NCBI GenBank assembly: GCA_965262015.1
Contig: OZ253494.1
Location: 620,001-684,000 of the forward strand
Source of the DNA: G965262015 sp965262015
Lineage (GTDB): Bacteria; Spirochaetota; Leptospiria; Turneriellales; CBDBES01
DNA length: 64,000 bases
Direction: 5' to 3'
The notes under the pieces are model-generated. The model saw only the letters and a program-made list of their open reading frames with translations, searched no databases and was not told the origin of the DNA. Position numbers and translations under genes: made by a program. This document shows positions 63,728 through 64,000 of this stretch, in pieces (position 1 is the first letter of the stretch; every line of letters starts with the position of its first letter).

Positions 63728-64000
63728 ATGGACATGTATTATATTGTACTAGGTGGGGGTCAGTTACAACTACCCTTGGTACATGAACTTAGAAAACGTA
63801 GTTATAGAGTAAGCGTAGTAGATCAAAATCCTGATGCAGTGGCTCGACAATATAGCCATGATTTTATACCATTATCCACATCCGATAAGCAAAGTATTTT
63901 AGCGATACTTGAAGATAAACCATATAAAACACAAATCCAACACATATTAACATGTGGAACAGATATGATGCAAACCGTTGCATGGTTATCTGGACAACTA
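63728..64000 (+). CDS. ATP-grasp protein, N-terminal part (runs off right edge)
   Basis: Open from ATG at 63728 to the window end, 91 codons. YYIVLGGGQLQLPLV, then VVDQNPDAVARQYSHDFIPL and HILTCGTDMM fit the preATP-grasp Rossmann domain of carbamoyl-phosphate-synthase-like or PurK/PurT-like ligases. The catalytic part is outside the window, so the substrate is unknown. It begins 14 bp after lipB, probably the same transcript. Confidence 0.65.
   Translation, partial: MDMYYIVLGGGQLQLPLVHELRKRSYRVSVVDQNPDAVARQYSHDFIPLSTSDKQSILAILEDKPYKTQIQHILTCGTDMMQTVAWLSGQL

Overview
The window is AT-rich, gene-dense bacterial DNA and most likely comes from a spirochete. Two proteins point there: a FlaA-like filament sheath protein (51171-52103), a family confined to spirochetes, and a FlgF/FlgG rod protein whose internal wording resembles spirochete homologues. 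Menaquinone (menB, menC, menE), haem (hemH), NADP isocitrate dehydrogenase, an iron-type superoxide dismutase, acyl-lipid desaturation and FeoAB suit an aerobic Leptospirales-type lineage better than Borrelia or Treponema. Scattered single pathway genes, eroded mobile elements, a pseudogene and a poly-A frameshift suggest a shrinking, possibly host-associated genome. The lineage is an inference from sequence reading only.

Layout. 1-4.7 kb is an accessory island: the start of a lipoprotein gene with a sigma-28-like promoter, a tandem array of four small paralogous genes, a 716-residue phage portal/MuF protein ending in a putative BECR-fold nuclease, and a P63C-domain pseudogene. 4.7-12.3 kb holds floA, icd, hisD and the nusA-infB-rbfA cluster. 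12.3-13.0 kb is a gene-poor graveyard of mobile-element pieces. 13.0-22.8 kb, all leftward, holds flgF-menC-menE, a CPA2 antiporter with a TrkA-type protein, and B12-dependent ribonucleotide reductase. 23.0-33.6 kb, rightward, holds leuS, an ftsK without membrane domain, an unknown gene, an lplA-like gene, Fur-boxed feoAB, an unknown membrane protein and a desaturase. 33.6-43.3 kb holds hisZ-gltX, nadA, mnmG, a TPR protein and PilZ-ribH-nusB. 43.5-50 kb holds hemW, a HAD-like phosphatase, ahcY, a MaoC-like protein and panD-panE. 50-64 kb holds sod, flaA, rlpA, purM, ychF, menB, hemH, an amidase, a GerMN-like protein, lnt, coaD, lipB fused to a DUF309-like region, and the start of an ATP-grasp gene.

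The most striking system is at 0.5-4.2 kb. The large protein combines portal-like, MuF-like and nuclease-like parts. Its stop codon overlaps the start of the first of four acidic 100-residue proteins (ATGA). Each copy carries the last codons of the toxin gene as its ribosome binding site, and copies differ by whole numbers of a 9-bp repeat that contains the Shine-Dalgarno sequence. This looks like a phage-derived MuF polymorphic toxin with an expanding, mosaic immunity array.

Metabolic links: feoAB supplies iron for hemH, sod and nadA; lipB and lplA both serve lipoate attachment; panD, panE and coaD serve CoA; ribH serves flavins; nrdJ makes the cell depend on cobalamin. No rRNA, tRNA or CRISPR array was recognised.
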